In this document: positions 9,220-17,562 of the stretch, in pieces
Numbering within the stretch: position 1 is the first letter of the stretch
Layout of the letters: every line of letters begins with the position of its first letter
Source: Rhodococcus opacus
GTDB lineage: Bacteria; Actinomycetota; Actinomycetes; Mycobacteriales; Mycobacteriaceae
Reading direction: 5' to 3'
NCBI RefSeq assembly: GCF_012396235.1
Contig: NZ_JAAXPA010000014.1
Coordinates: 124,001 to 188,000 of the forward strand
DNA: 64,000 nt
Notes under the pieces: generated by a model
What the model was told of the DNA's origin: nothing
The model's database searches: none
The model's input: the letters and a program-made list of their open reading frames with translations, nothing else
Position numbers and translations under genes: made by a program

Positions 9220-9571
9220 GGCGCCACAGCCTAGTGTGTCAGCCAGTGATGTTTGCCATGCGTAACCGGTTCTGGGGCGTTCTCCGGCTACAATGATCAT
9301 GGGCAACCGCTCGTCACCACGTTCGCCTCCACGGAGAACGCGGTTTGAGTGATGATCGATCACGATCCGATCAGCGGTTCCCACCGATAATGTGCGCGCA
9401 CCTGATCGACGGTCCCAGCCGCGCCTCGCCGAAATCTTCGATTTCTGCGCTGAGGCAGAGGCAGGATCGACTCGGAAGAGGACATCGACGAGCGTCGACT
9501 GGGAAATCGGGCCGACCAGCGGCCTGGCCCTTACCTCGTGCGTGCGTGCAGCTACGAGGAAGGCCAGTCCC
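9220..9571 (+). other. Divergent control region and long leader of the DEAD-box helicase gene
   Basis: About 350 nt without a convincing gene. It holds TACAAT (9289-9294), a consensus -10 box for the plus strand, flanked by a 10-bp inverted repeat: GCGTTCTCCG (9277-9286) and CGGAGAACGC (9332-9341). A second possible -10, GATAAT, is at 9386-9391, and a small hairpin GAAATC-TTC-GATTTC is at 9431-9445. If transcription starts near 9300, the helicase mRNA has a leader of about 270 nt, which is common for cold-inducible helicase genes. The frame stays open back to a GTG at 9392, but those residues do not resemble the family. Confidence 0.5.
9228..9233 (-). promoter_or_regulatory. -10 box, putative leaderless promoter of MiaE_2 gene
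   Basis: TAGGCT on the minus strand, 8 nt before ATG 9219. No ribosome-binding site is present between them. Confidence 0.5.
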
Positions 9572-11176
9572 CTGAGCAAGATCACTGTCGACCATGAAGA
9601 CGACGCAACCGAGACCACGCTGTCGGCGCAACTCGACTCCACGCACGTCGCCCCCACCTTCGCCGAGCTCGGAGTTCGTGACGAGATCGTCCGCGCTCTC
9701 GACGAGATCGGCATCGAGCGCACGTTCGCAATCCAGGAGCTGACGCTCCCCCTCGCCCTCGCCGGCGACGACCTGATCGGTCAGGCCCGCACGGGCATGG
9801 GCAAGACGTTCGGTTTCGGCGTCCCGCTTCTCCACCGCATCTCCAGTGGCACCACCGGGACGGCCGCACTCGACGGCACTCCCCGCGCGCTGGTCATCGT
9901 CCCCACCCGCGAGCTGTGCATCCAGGTCACGAAGGACCTCGAGGGCGCCGCGAAGTACCTGAAGGGCGAGAAGAACAAGCTCGAGGTCCTCGCCATCTAC
10001 GGTGGCCGCCCCTACGAGACGCAGATCGCGACGCTCCAGAAGGGCGCCGACGTCGTCGTGGGCACCCCGGGCCGTTTGCTCGACCTCGCCAACCAGGGTC
10101 ATCTGATCCTGGGCAAGGTCGAGGTCCTCGTCCTCGACGAGGCCGACGAGATGCTCGACCTGGGCTTCCTGCCCGACATCGAGCGCATCCTCGGAATGGT
10201 GCCGGACAAGCGGCAGACGATGCTGTTCTCGGCGACCATGCCGGGTCCGATCATCACGCTCGCCCGCACGTTCCTCACCCAGCCGACGCACATCCGCGCC
10301 GAGCAGGCCGACGACTCGGCGGTGCACGACCGGACCAGCCAGCACATCTACCGGGCGCACGCACTCGACAAGGCGGAGATGGTGGCCCGCGTGCTGCAGG
10401 CCGACGGCCGCGGTGCGACGATGATCTTCACCCGCACCAAGCGCACCGCCCAGAAGGTCGCCGACGATCTCGCCGAGCGCGGTTTCTCCGTCGGCTCGGT
10501 CCACGGCGACCTCAATCAGGTCGCTCGCGAGAAGGCGCTGAAGGCGTTCCGCACGGGCAAGATCGACGTGCTGGTCGCAACGGACGTCGCGGCCCGCGGT
10601 ATCGACATCGACGACGTCACCCACGTGATCAACTACCAGTGCCCGGAGGACGAGAAGACGTACGTCCACCGGATCGGCCGCACCGGCCGGGCGGGCCGCA
10701 CCGGCATCGCCGTGACGCTGGTGGACTGGGACGACATCCCCCGCTGGCAGCTCATCGACAAGGCTCTCGACCTCGGCATCCCCGATCCCGCGGAGACGTA
10801 CTCCAGCTCCCCGCACCTGTTCGAGGAGCTGTCGATCCCGGCCGGCGCGACCGGCACGATCAAGCGCCCCCGGGTGGAGAAGGTCGCATCCGAGCCGAGT
10901 GAGAAGACGGGCACGGAGCAGAGCGAGAACACCGATTCCGAGCGGGGCGAGAAGGCCGAGCGCACGGAGCGTCCGGCCCGCACCCGCACCCGCCGCCGCA
11001 CCCGTGGTGGCCGCCCCGCGGACTCCGTGGGACCCAAGTCCGTGTCGCCGGAGCCGACGGCACCCGAATCCGCCGCTTCGAGCGGGGACACCGACGGCGA
11101 GGGTGCCTCCAAGCCCCGCCGGCGTCGTCGCCGCCGGACCACGAAGGTCGGCGCCGCCGCGACGAACGCGGAGTAA
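9572..11176 (+). CDS. rhlE: DEAD-box ATP-dependent RNA helicase (RhlE/Rv3211-like)
   Basis: Two RecA-like domains with all helicase motifs: Q motif near FAELGV, Walker A ARTGMGKT, PTREL, GTPGR, VLDEADEML, SAT, and HRIGRTGRAGR. The tail (about residue 430 on) is charged and ends in two Arg-rich blocks (RTRTRRRTRGGR and RRRRRRTTK) that probably bind RNA. It likely remodels structured RNA in ribosome assembly or decay. Start: GAGGAAGG (9556-9563) lies 8 nt before CTG 9572, giving a protein that begins (M)SKITVDHED and is about 534 residues. A GTG at 9542 is in frame but has no ribosome site. The CTG start is inferred from the sequence only. Confidence 0.9.
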   Translation: MSKITVDHEDDATETTLSAQLDSTHVAPTFAELGVRDEIVRALDEIGIERTFAIQELTLPLALAGDDLIGQARTGMGKTFGFGVPLLHRISSGTTGTAALDGTPRALVIVPTRELCIQVTKDLEGAAKYLKGEKNKLEVLAIYGGRPYETQIATLQKGADVVVGTPGRLLDLANQGHLILGKVEVLVLDEADEMLDLGFLPDIERILGMVPDKRQTMLFSATMPGPIITLARTFLTQPTHIRAEQADDSAVHDRTSQHIYRAHALDKAEMVARVLQADGRGATMIFTRTKRTAQKVADDLAERGFSVGSVHGDLNQVAREKALKAFRTGKIDVLVATDVAARGIDIDDVTHVINYQCPEDEKTYVHRIGRTGRAGRTGIAVTLVDWDDIPRWQLIDKALDLGIPDPAETYSSSPHLFEELSIPAGATGTIKRPRVEKVASEPSEKTGTEQSENTDSERGEKAERTERPARTRTRRRTRGGRPADSVGPKSVSPEPTAPESAASSGDTDGEGASKPRRRRRRRTTKVGAAATNAE

Positions 11177-11185
11177 ACAGCCACC

Positions 11186-12400
11186 GTGCTGGCACCTGAG
11201 CGGCGCTCGCGCGCCGATCTCGTCGTCGCTGCCGCAATCGCCGTTGCGGTCGTGGTCGCCCTCACCGTGGTGTGGTTCCGCAGCGATGCCCGGGGCACCA
11301 CCTCGGTCACCGCCGCCGAACCGCCGCCTGCGCTCGTCACAGCCCTGACGGTTCCGGAGACGCTGAACCCGATCTGGGATTCCGCCAGTTCCGCCACCAC
11401 CGCACCCCTCGCCGTCGGTGGTGCGGTCGTCACCGCGGACGGCGGGGACGTCGTGGGACGGGACCGGATGTCGGGTACCGAGCTGTGGCGGTACGAGCGT
11501 GATCTCGACCTGTGCGGTGTGACGGCGTCGTGGGAGAAGGTCGTGGCCGTCTACCGCGACGACCGCGGTTGCTCCCAGGTCACCGAACTCGACGGTGGTA
11601 CCGGCGAGCGCCTGGCGCAGCGGAGCAGCGACGCCGATTCCGAGGTGACGTTGAAGGCCGACGGAACGTATGTGGCGTCCCTCGGCGACCGCAGGCTGGA
11701 ATTGTGGCGCTCCGACCTCGTCCGCACCGTCGAATACGGACGGGTGGACGCGCCCGTGAATCCCAAGAAACAGCCACGCGCCGGATGCACGCTGATCGAC
11801 GTCGGTTCGAGCAGCAGCAGGCTGTCCGTTCTCGAGCGCTGCCCCGGCGAGGTGGCCGATCGTCTGACGGTCATGAACCCGTCGCCGAAGGACAATCAGG
11901 AGCCCGAGGAGTACGGGTCGAGCGTCCTGGCGGGGGTGGATGCCGGTGTCGAGGGTGCGCGCATCCTCGGGGTGTCGGGCGAGACCACGGCCGTCTACCT
12001 CCCCGCGGGCACGTCGTACGGACCGCGGATCGGCCTGTTCGACGGCACCGGCAACGCCGTGTCCGAATACGCGCTCTCCCAACGGGTCGGACCGGATCCC
12101 GTCACGTCGACGAGCAGTTCGGTGGTCACCTGGTGGACCGGTACGGACGTGGTGTCGCTCGGCGCATCCGATCTCGCACCGCGCTGGATCTTCCCCGGCG
12201 CTCTCGGCCCGGGAGCTGTGATGGCCGGAAACCTGCTGGTCCCGGTGGAATCCGGCATCGCCGTGCTCGACCTGTCGACCGGCGCGTTGCTTCGCACGAT
12301 CCCGGTGACGCGTGACGCCGCGGCGGGGCCGATCATCACGACGGTGGCCGGCGACATCGTGCTCGAGCAACGCGGCGATGATGTCGTGGCGCTGCGCTGA
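11186..12400 (+). CDS. Membrane-anchored beta-propeller protein (Rv3212-like)
   Basis: Protein of 404 residues: short basic N-terminus, one membrane helix (about residues 11-30, LVVAAAIAVAVVVALTVVWF), then an extracytoplasmic domain. The domain has repeated segments such as VVGRDRMSGTELWRYER and IAVLDLSTGALLRTIPVT, which are typical PQQ-type beta-propeller blades. Two Cys pairs in the exported domain (LCGV, DRGCSQ, AGCTLID, ERCPGE) may form disulfides. It follows the helicase gene by 9 nt and is probably co-transcribed. The function is unknown to me; a scaffolding or sensory role at the cell surface is inferred from the fold. Start GTG 11186. Confidence 0.8.
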   Translation: MLAPERRSRADLVVAAAIAVAVVVALTVVWFRSDARGTTSVTAAEPPPALVTALTVPETLNPIWDSASSATTAPLAVGGAVVTADGGDVVGRDRMSGTELWRYERDLDLCGVTASWEKVVAVYRDDRGCSQVTELDGGTGERLAQRSSDADSEVTLKADGTYVASLGDRRLELWRSDLVRTVEYGRVDAPVNPKKQPRAGCTLIDVGSSSSRLSVLERCPGEVADRLTVMNPSPKDNQEPEEYGSSVLAGVDAGVEGARILGVSGETTAVYLPAGTSYGPRIGLFDGTGNAVSEYALSQRVGPDPVTSTSSSVVTWWTGTDVVSLGASDLAPRWIFPGALGPGAVMAGNLLVPVESGIAVLDLSTGALLRTIPVTRDAAAGPIITTVAGDIVLEQRGDDVVALR

Positions 12401-12409
12401 GGTCGCCCC

Positions 12410-12823
12410 TCACCCGGGTTCGGCGAACACCACCAGATAGCCGTCGAGGTCGCGGATCCAGATCTCGCGATGTCCCGCATTGGGATTGACGTGCACGTCC
12501 GTGACCACGTCGGCACCTACCTCCCGCACCCGCGCGACGGTGCCGTCGAAGTCGGGGGTCTCGAACCAGATCGCCACCCCATTTCCCCGCGGGAGCGCAG
12601 GGTCGCCGAGGGTGCCGTGGTGGTGGCCCTCGTCGAGCCGGTGCAGTTGCAGGATCATGTGCCCGTCGACGAGGAGTTGCTCGTAGTCCCGTCCGCCGTG
12701 GCCGCTGCGCGCGTCCAGGACCTTCCGGTACCACTCGCCTGCGCGTTCGACGTCGTCGACGGCGAGGAGCGGCTGCGCCCGCATCGTCAGGGTGTTGCTT
12801 CGAGGCGTATCCGAGACTGTCAT
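12410..12823 (-). CDS. Glyoxalase/bleomycin-resistance (VOC) family protein
   Basis: Protein of 137 residues with the paired beta-alpha-beta-beta-beta modules of the vicinal-oxygen-chelate fold. The first module is about 15-65 (VDDVERAGEWYRKVLDA, then MILQLHRLDEGHHH). The second is about 80-135 (VAIWFETPDFDGTVARVRE, then EIWIRDLDGYLVVF with a metal-type Glu/Asp). Family members isomerise or cleave small aldehydes or sequester antibiotics; the substrate is not evident here. Start ATG 12821-12823, with TAACGT 7 nt upstream and no Shine-Dalgarno. It converges on the Rv3212-like gene (gap 9 nt) and begins the accessory redox island. Confidence 0.82.
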   Translation of the reverse strand: MTVSDTPRSNTLTMRAQPLLAVDDVERAGEWYRKVLDARSGHGGRDYEQLLVDGHMILQLHRLDEGHHHGTLGDPALPRGNGVAIWFETPDFDGTVARVREVGADVVTDVHVNPNAGHREIWIRDLDGYLVVFAEPG

Positions 12824-12830
12824 GGCCCCG

Positions 12831-12836
12831 ACGTTA
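12831..12836 (-). promoter_or_regulatory. -10 box, putative leaderless promoter of glyoxalase-family gene
   Basis: TAACGT on the minus strand ends 7 nt before ATG 12823. No ribosome-binding site lies between. Confidence 0.45.
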
Positions 12837-12878
12837 GCGCCGTGCACTCCCCCCGCACTTGGACGAATGAGCATGCCG

Positions 12879-13865
12879 TCAACGGAAAGTGGCGCGGTAT
12901 GCGGACGGCGAGACGCCGACCGTGCGCGAGAGGAGCTGTCGCAGCGACGTCGCGGTGCCGAATCCCGCAGCCGCGGCCACGCCGTCCACCGGCAGGTCGG
13001 TGTTCTCCAGCAGTTCGCGGGCACGGATGATCCGCTGTTCGAGAATCCACTGAGTCGGCGACATCCCGGTCTCGGCCCGGAATCGCCGGGTGAACGTGCG
13101 CACGCTCATCGACTCCCACGCGGCCAGCTCCCGCAGCGACAGCGGTTGATCGAGATGCGACAGCGCCCGGGCCCGCGCTCGCGCCGTGGACGCACCGTCG
13201 GCCTCCGGGACGGGCTCGGTGATGAACTGCGCCTGACCGCCGCTGCGATGAGGGGGCACGACCGTTCCCCGTGCCACCTCGTTGGCCACCGACGCACCGT
13301 GGTCGAGACGAATCATGTACAGGCACAGATCGATTCCGGATGCGACGCCGGCGGCGGTGAGCACGCTGCCGTCGTGTGTGTAGAGCACGCCGGGGTCCAG
13401 GTGCACGTCGGGGTACAGCCGCCGGAACGCGTCCGCCGACTTCCAGTGCGTCGTGGCACGCCGTTTCTCGAGCAGGCCGGCCGCCGCGAGGACGAACGAG
13501 CCCGTGCAGATCGATGCCACCCGCGTGTCCGGGCGAATGTGCGCGAGGGCGTCCGCGAGGCGACGGGGCAGGCGTCCGCCCTCCGGAGGGTCGTAGTCCT
13601 GATCGGATGCCGGGATCACGACGGTGTCGGCCGTGCCGAGCAGCGCCGGACCGTGCTCGACCGAGAGCGTCACGTCGGTGTCGGTCCGGACCTCGCCGGG
13701 GGTGAGGGCGCACGTGAGGACCTCGTACAGCGGCTCGCCGTCCCGCGACCGCGCCTCACCGAACAGTCGGTGGACGATCCCGAACTCGATCGGGAGCAGA
13801 CCGTCGCGCACGAACACGACCACGCGATGACGGCGCCCGGTCCGCCCGCCTCTCGATTCGGACAT
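12879..13865 (-). CDS. GlxA-type AraC-family transcriptional regulator
   Basis: Protein of 328 residues with an N-terminal DJ-1/PfpI-like domain (about 13-190; nucleophile-elbow region SICTGSFVLAAAGLL contains a Cys). A C-terminal double helix-turn-helix follows (about 225-325; ELAAWESMSVRTFTRRFRAETG and then VAAAAGFGTATSLRQLL). GlxA-like regulators usually control detoxification or nitrogen-compound catabolism and are encoded near their targets. This one is divergent from a flavodoxin-fold quinone reductase across 98 bp. It is followed, 55 nt downstream on the same strand, by the glyoxalase gene, suggesting control of an electrophile or quinone response. The inducer is unknown. Start ATG 13863-13865. 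Confidence 0.88.
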   Translation of the reverse strand: MSESRGGRTGRRHRVVVFVRDGLLPIEFGIVHRLFGEARSRDGEPLYEVLTCALTPGEVRTDTDVTLSVEHGPALLGTADTVVIPASDQDYDPPEGGRLPRRLADALAHIRPDTRVASICTGSFVLAAAGLLEKRRATTHWKSADAFRRLYPDVHLDPGVLYTHDGSVLTAAGVASGIDLCLYMIRLDHGASVANEVARGTVVPPHRSGGQAQFITEPVPEADGASTARARARALSHLDQPLSLRELAAWESMSVRTFTRRFRAETGMSPTQWILEQRIIRARELLENTDLPVDGVAAAAGFGTATSLRQLLSRTVGVSPSAYRATFR

Positions 13866-13963
13866 GGCCCGATTATTTCACATATCGTCTCATCGGCCAC
13901 TGTCGCGACCGCAGCCCCGCGTCCATGATCGGAGGGTCAGGACGACCGAGCGGAAGGTGAACC

Positions 13964-14794
13964 ATGAAGATCCTGTGGGTATCGGCACATCCCGAGCCGA
14001 AGTCCCTGAACGCGGCCCTCCGCGGCGACGCCCTCGCGGCCCTGCGCGGTGCCGGCCACGACATCCGGACATCGGACCTGTACGAGATGCGATGGAACCC
14101 GGTGGTGACGGCTGGCGATTTCGGACACGACCCCCACCACCGCCTCCTCGTCGGCGCGCGGTCGGGCCGGGCCCTGACCGAGGGCACCCTGGCCCCCGAC
14201 ATCCGCGCCGAGCAGCGCAAGCTCGCGTGGGCCGACGCGGTGATCGTGCAGTTCCCGCTGTGGTGGTACGGCATGCCCGCGATCCTCAAGGGCTGGTTCG
14301 ACCGGGTCTTCGTCGAGGGTTACGGCTACGGACTGCGCAGCGAGGACGGCTCCACCCGGCGGTACGGCGACGGCACCCTGGCCGGCAAGCGCGCGATGAC
14401 GGTCGTCAGTTTCGGTGGCAGCGCCGACAGTGCGGGCCCGCGTGGGATCAACGGCCAGATGGACGAACTCCTGTTCCCGATCCACCACGGAATCTTCTGG
14501 TACACGGGGATGTCGGTGGTGCCCCCGGTTCTGATCGACAGCGCGGACCGGTTGCCCGCCGAGCACTATCCGGGTGTCGCGGCCCGGTTGATCGATCGCC
14601 TGTCCGGCCTGTTCACCGACGCGCCGTTGCCTTTCCGCTCCCAGAACGGCGGCGACTACGACGCCCGGTTCGTGCTGCACGAGGACCGGGCGCCCGGCGT
14701 CACGGGACTGCGCGCCCACTACGCCGACGCGGATTCCGGCACGCGTGAATCGGAGTCCGAAGTCCGCACCACCGCGATCTGTAACGTGTTCTAA
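13964..14794 (+). CDS. Flavodoxin-fold NAD(P)H quinone oxidoreductase
   Basis: Protein of 276 residues of the NQO1/MdaB flavodoxin-like family: N-terminal KILWVSAHPEPKSLNAAL phosphate-binding loop, QFPLWWYGMPAILKGWFDR FMN/substrate segment, then a longer C-terminal part. Relatives carry out two-electron, FAD- or FMN-dependent reduction of quinones or nitro-compounds in the cytoplasm, avoiding semiquinone formation. GGAAGGTG lies 5 nt before ATG 13964. An SDR gene follows after 8 nt, so the two are probably one unit controlled by the divergent GlxA-type regulator. The substrate is not evident; the neighbourhood suggests aromatic or aldehyde stress. Confidence 0.88.
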   Translation: MKILWVSAHPEPKSLNAALRGDALAALRGAGHDIRTSDLYEMRWNPVVTAGDFGHDPHHRLLVGARSGRALTEGTLAPDIRAEQRKLAWADAVIVQFPLWWYGMPAILKGWFDRVFVEGYGYGLRSEDGSTRRYGDGTLAGKRAMTVVSFGGSADSAGPRGINGQMDELLFPIHHGIFWYTGMSVVPPVLIDSADRLPAEHYPGVAARLIDRLSGLFTDAPLPFRSQNGGDYDARFVLHEDRAPGVTGLRAHYADADSGTRESESEVRTTAICNVF

Positions 14795-14802
14795 TTCACG
14801 GC

Positions 14803-15633
14803 ATGGCAACCTACGTGATCACCGGCGCCGCCTCGGGCATCGGGGCGGCGAGCCGCCGCACGCTCGAGTCCGGCGGTCATACCGTCATCGGAGTCGACCT
14901 CGCACACACCGACGTGACCGCCGACCTGTCGACCCCCGGCGGACGAACCGCGGCGGCCGACGCCGTGTCCGAGGCGAGCGGCGGAGTCGTGGACGGTCTC
15001 GTCTGCTGCGCCGGACTCGGCTCGCTGTCGCACGTCCCGGGCGGCAGGCTCGTCGCGGTCAACTACTTCGGGGCCGTGGAACTCGTGACGGCCCTGAAGC
15101 CCGCCCTCGAGCGCGCGGGCGGCGCCTCGGTGGTGGTGATCTCGTCGAGCAGCACCACCACGCAGCCGGGGATTCCCGAGAATCTGGTGACCGCGTGCCT
15201 CGACGGCGACGAGACGGAGGCGGTGCGCATCGGCGACCAGGTGACCGCCATCCCTGCGTACCCGGCGTCCAAGCTCGCGCTGGCCTGGTGGATTCGGCGT
15301 GAAGCGGTACGGCCGGAGTGGATCGGCAACGGCATACGACTCAACGCGATCGCGCCGGGAATGATCGACACGCCGATGACCAGCGGCGACGACCTCGACC
15401 CCGAACTGGCGAAGGCGCTGGACTTCTATCCGGTGCCGCTGGGCAGGCGCGGACGTCCGGACGAGATCGCCGCGCTCGTCGAGTTCCTGCTCGGACCGGG
15501 CTCGACACTGTTCTGCGGCAGCGTCGTCTTCGCCGACGGGGGCACGGACGCCCAGTTACGCCAACAGGATTGGCCCGCCGCGTGGAATCCGACGCCGGAA
15601 GAACTTACTCGGCACTTCCAGGCGAAAACGTAG
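14803..15633 (+). CDS. Short-chain dehydrogenase/reductase
   Basis: Classical SDR of 276 residues: TGAASGIG cofactor loop (about 7-14), GVDLAHTD acidic end of beta-2 favouring NAD(H), CCAG in place of NNAG, and catalytic Ser (VVISSSSTTT) with YPASK. The PGMIDTPMTSG loop is also present. The insert between the catalytic Ser and Tyr resembles 3-alpha-hydroxysteroid or coniferyl-alcohol dehydrogenases, so a secondary alcohol/ketone substrate is likely, but I cannot name it. It lies 8 nt downstream of the quinone reductase gene. Its last 29 nt overlap the 3' end of the convergent parA-like gene. Confidence 0.87.
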   Translation: MATYVITGAASGIGAASRRTLESGGHTVIGVDLAHTDVTADLSTPGGRTAAADAVSEASGGVVDGLVCCAGLGSLSHVPGGRLVAVNYFGAVELVTALKPALERAGGASVVVISSSSTTTQPGIPENLVTACLDGDETEAVRIGDQVTAIPAYPASKLALAWWIRREAVRPEWIGNGIRLNAIAPGMIDTPMTSGDDLDPELAKALDFYPVPLGRRGRPDEIAALVEFLLGPGSTLFCGSVVFADGGTDAQLRQQDWPAAWNPTPEELTRHFQAKT

Positions 15634-16402
15634 CGAGCTCGGATCCCGCCCAGTGCTTGGCGAGATTCTCGGCCAGGTCCCGGTACGCCTGGGCACCCTT
15701 GTTCTTGCGCCCCGCCAGCACGGTGGCACCCGACGCCGTGGCCTCCGCAAATCGCACCGTCCGCGGGATCGGCGGAGCGAGAACCGGCAGGTTGTAGCGG
15801 TCGGACACGTCGGAGAGCACGTCCCGGCTGTGCGTCGTGCGTGCGTCGTACAGCGTCGGCAGTGCTCCGAGCAGCACCAGGTCGGGGTTGGTGATCTGCT
15901 GTACCTCGGTGACCGTCCGCAGCAACTGCCCCACACCGCGGTGGGCGAGCGTCTCACACTGCAGGGGCACCAGTACCGACTGCGCCGCCGTGAGCCCGTT
16001 GAGCGTGAGCACACCGAGAGACGGCGGGCAGTCGATGATGATCGTGTCGTAGTCGTCCAGCAGCGGCGCCAGAGCGCGCTTGAGGGCGAACTCGCGACCG
16101 GGACGCATGAGCAGCAACGCTTCCGCACCCGCGAGGTCGATCGTCGCAGGCAGGAGAGCGACACCGTCCTCGGTGTCGATCACGGCCTCCTGCGCCGCCA
16201 GATCACCTGTCAGCACCTCGTGGACGGAGGCGTCCAGGCGGTCCGGGTTGTGCCCGAGGGAGAACGTCAGGCATCCCTGCGGGTCGAGATCCACCACCAG
16301 AACCTTCTGGCCCAGCCCCACGAGGGCTGCGCCGAGAGAAGCGACCGTGGTGGTCTTCGCGACCCCACCCTTCTGATTTGCCACTGCAAGAACCGTTGTC
16401 AC
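15605..16402 (-). CDS. ParA/Soj-family ATPase without ParB partner (Rv3213c-like)
   Basis: Protein of 265 residues with a deviant Walker A loop (ANQKGGVAKTTT, about 8-19), Walker A' VVDLDPQGCLT and Walker B TIIIDCPPSLGVLT. These are the motifs of dimerising ParA ATPases that bind DNA nonspecifically when loaded with ATP. No parB or parS lies nearby, as in mycobacteria, so it is an orphan that may position another cargo. The start is GTG 16400-16402 with AAGGA upstream. A longer reading frame to 17056 is excluded because it runs through the divergent gpm2-like gene. Its 3' end overlaps the SDR gene by 29 nt. Confidence 0.87.
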   Translation of the reverse strand: MTTVLAVANQKGGVAKTTTVASLGAALVGLGQKVLVVDLDPQGCLTFSLGHNPDRLDASVHEVLTGDLAAQEAVIDTEDGVALLPATIDLAGAEALLLMRPGREFALKRALAPLLDDYDTIIIDCPPSLGVLTLNGLTAAQSVLVPLQCETLAHRGVGQLLRTVTEVQQITNPDLVLLGALPTLYDARTTHSRDVLSDVSDRYNLPVLAPPIPRTVRFAEATASGATVLAGRKNKGAQAYRDLAENLAKHWAGSELATFSPGSAE

Positions 16403-16471
16403 GGCTCGATCCTTACCTACTTCGTCCCCGGAGGCGAGCCATACACGCAGATTGACTGCCATGATGGATGG

Positions 16472-17086
16472 ATGCCACCCAGTGATTCGCCGCGCGGCCG
16501 TCGGATCGTCCTCCTCCGACACGGCGAAACGGAATGGGCCCGTTGGGGTAAACACACCGGTCGAACCGACGTCCACCTCACCGAACTGGGTGAAGCCCAG
16601 GCGCGGCGGATAGGTCCGGCGATGGACGCCCTCGAACTGCGCGACCCCCTCGTCATCGTCAGTCCGCGGCAACGCGCCCGGGAGACGGCGGAGCTGGCGG
16701 GATTGAAGATTCAGCGCACCTGGGACGCGCTCGCCGAATGGGATTACGGGATCTACGAGGGCATGACGACCCCCGAGATCAGGCAGCAGGTGCCGGACTG
16801 GACCGTGTGGACGCACCCGTGCCCTCGCGGTGAGCAGGCCGAGCAGGTGCACACCCGGTGCGACCTCGTCCTGTCCGTCGCGCATTCGCAACTCGTGGAC
16901 CGTGACGTGATCCTCGTCGGGCACGGACACTTCTCGCGCGCGCTCATCGCCCGCTGGGCGGAGCTTCCGATCAGCGAGGGACGCCGGTTCGCGATGTCGC
17001 CGGGTGCGTACTCCGTCCTCGGCTTCGAGCACGGGGCACAACAGGTGGTCAGCCACAACGTCACGAGCGAGGAAGGTGCCCGATGA
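16472..17086 (+). CDS. gpm2: Phosphoglycerate mutase-family phosphatase (Gpm2/Rv3214-like)
   Basis: Histidine phosphatase of 204 residues: LLRHGETEWA motif near residue 14 (phospho-accepting His), SPRQRARETA, the acid/base Glu region EWDYGIYEGM, and GHGHFSRAL with the second catalytic His. The M. tuberculosis relative Rv3214 was reported as an acid phosphatase rather than a true mutase, and the length here agrees with that. The exact substrate is unknown. ATG 16472 is the only in-frame start near the conserved N-terminus. Its stop overlaps the ATG of the following GNAT gene (ATGA). In M. tuberculosis entC lies between these two genes; it is absent here. Confidence 0.87.
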   Translation: MPPSDSPRGRRIVLLRHGETEWARWGKHTGRTDVHLTELGEAQARRIGPAMDALELRDPLVIVSPRQRARETAELAGLKIQRTWDALAEWDYGIYEGMTTPEIRQQVPDWTVWTHPCPRGEQAEQVHTRCDLVLSVAHSQLVDRDVILVGHGHFSRALIARWAELPISEGRRFAMSPGAYSVLGFEHGAQQVVSHNVTSEEGAR

Positions 17087-17562
17087 TCAGACGCGCAGTA
17101 CCCGAGGACGTCTCTGCGATCACCGCGATGATCTACGAACTCGCCGAACACCAGCGGGCCCGTGACGAGTGCACCGTCACCGCCGACCAGATCGACGACG
17201 CCCTGTTCGGTCCGCAGCCGTCGACCTTCGCCCACGTCGCGGCGAACGACGACGACCGGGTCGTCGGGATCGCGGTGTGGTTCCGGAATTTCTCCACCTG
17301 GGACGGAACGCACGGCATCTACCTCGAGGACTTGTTCGTCAGCCCGTCGGAGCGCGGTTCCGGGCACGGCAAGGCCCTGCTCGCCACACTCGCGAAGGAG
17401 TGCGTCGACAACGGCTACACGCGACTGTCGTGGTCGGTGGTCAACTGGAACAAGCCGTCGATCGCGTTCTACGAGTCGCTGGACGCGCACCCGCAGGACG
17501 AATGGACCACGTATCGGCTCACCGGGGATCCGCTCGCCCGCCTCGCGTCCGAGGTGAGTTAG
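17083..17562 (+). CDS. GNAT-family N-acetyltransferase (Rv3216-like)
   Basis: Protein of 159 residues with the GNAT fold. The acetyl-CoA pyrophosphate loop is ERGSGHGKALL (about 88-98), preceded by the YLEDLFV strand and followed by WSVVNWNKPSIAFYESL. The pattern is close to diamine/spermidine N1-acetyltransferases, so a small polyamine or amino-acid-like acceptor is plausible. Translationally coupled to the upstream phosphatase gene through an ATGA overlap; its stop overlaps the stop of the convergent membrane-protein gene by 2-3 nt. Confidence 0.86.
   Translation: MIRRAVPEDVSAITAMIYELAEHQRARDECTVTADQIDDALFGPQPSTFAHVAANDDDRVVGIAVWFRNFSTWDGTHGIYLEDLFVSPSERGSGHGKALLATLAKECVDNGYTRLSWSVVNWNKPSIAFYESLDAHPQDEWTTYRLTGDPLARLASEVS

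Noticed and set aside
9371-12370. 999-codon minus-strand frame antisense to the helicase and propeller genes
   Set aside because: No domains, low-complexity composition; the opposite-strand genes carry all helicase motifs.
15605-17056. ParA-like gene read as a 483-residue protein
   Set aside because: The N-terminal 218 residues are antisense to the gpm2-like gene; ParA motifs begin just after GTG 16402.
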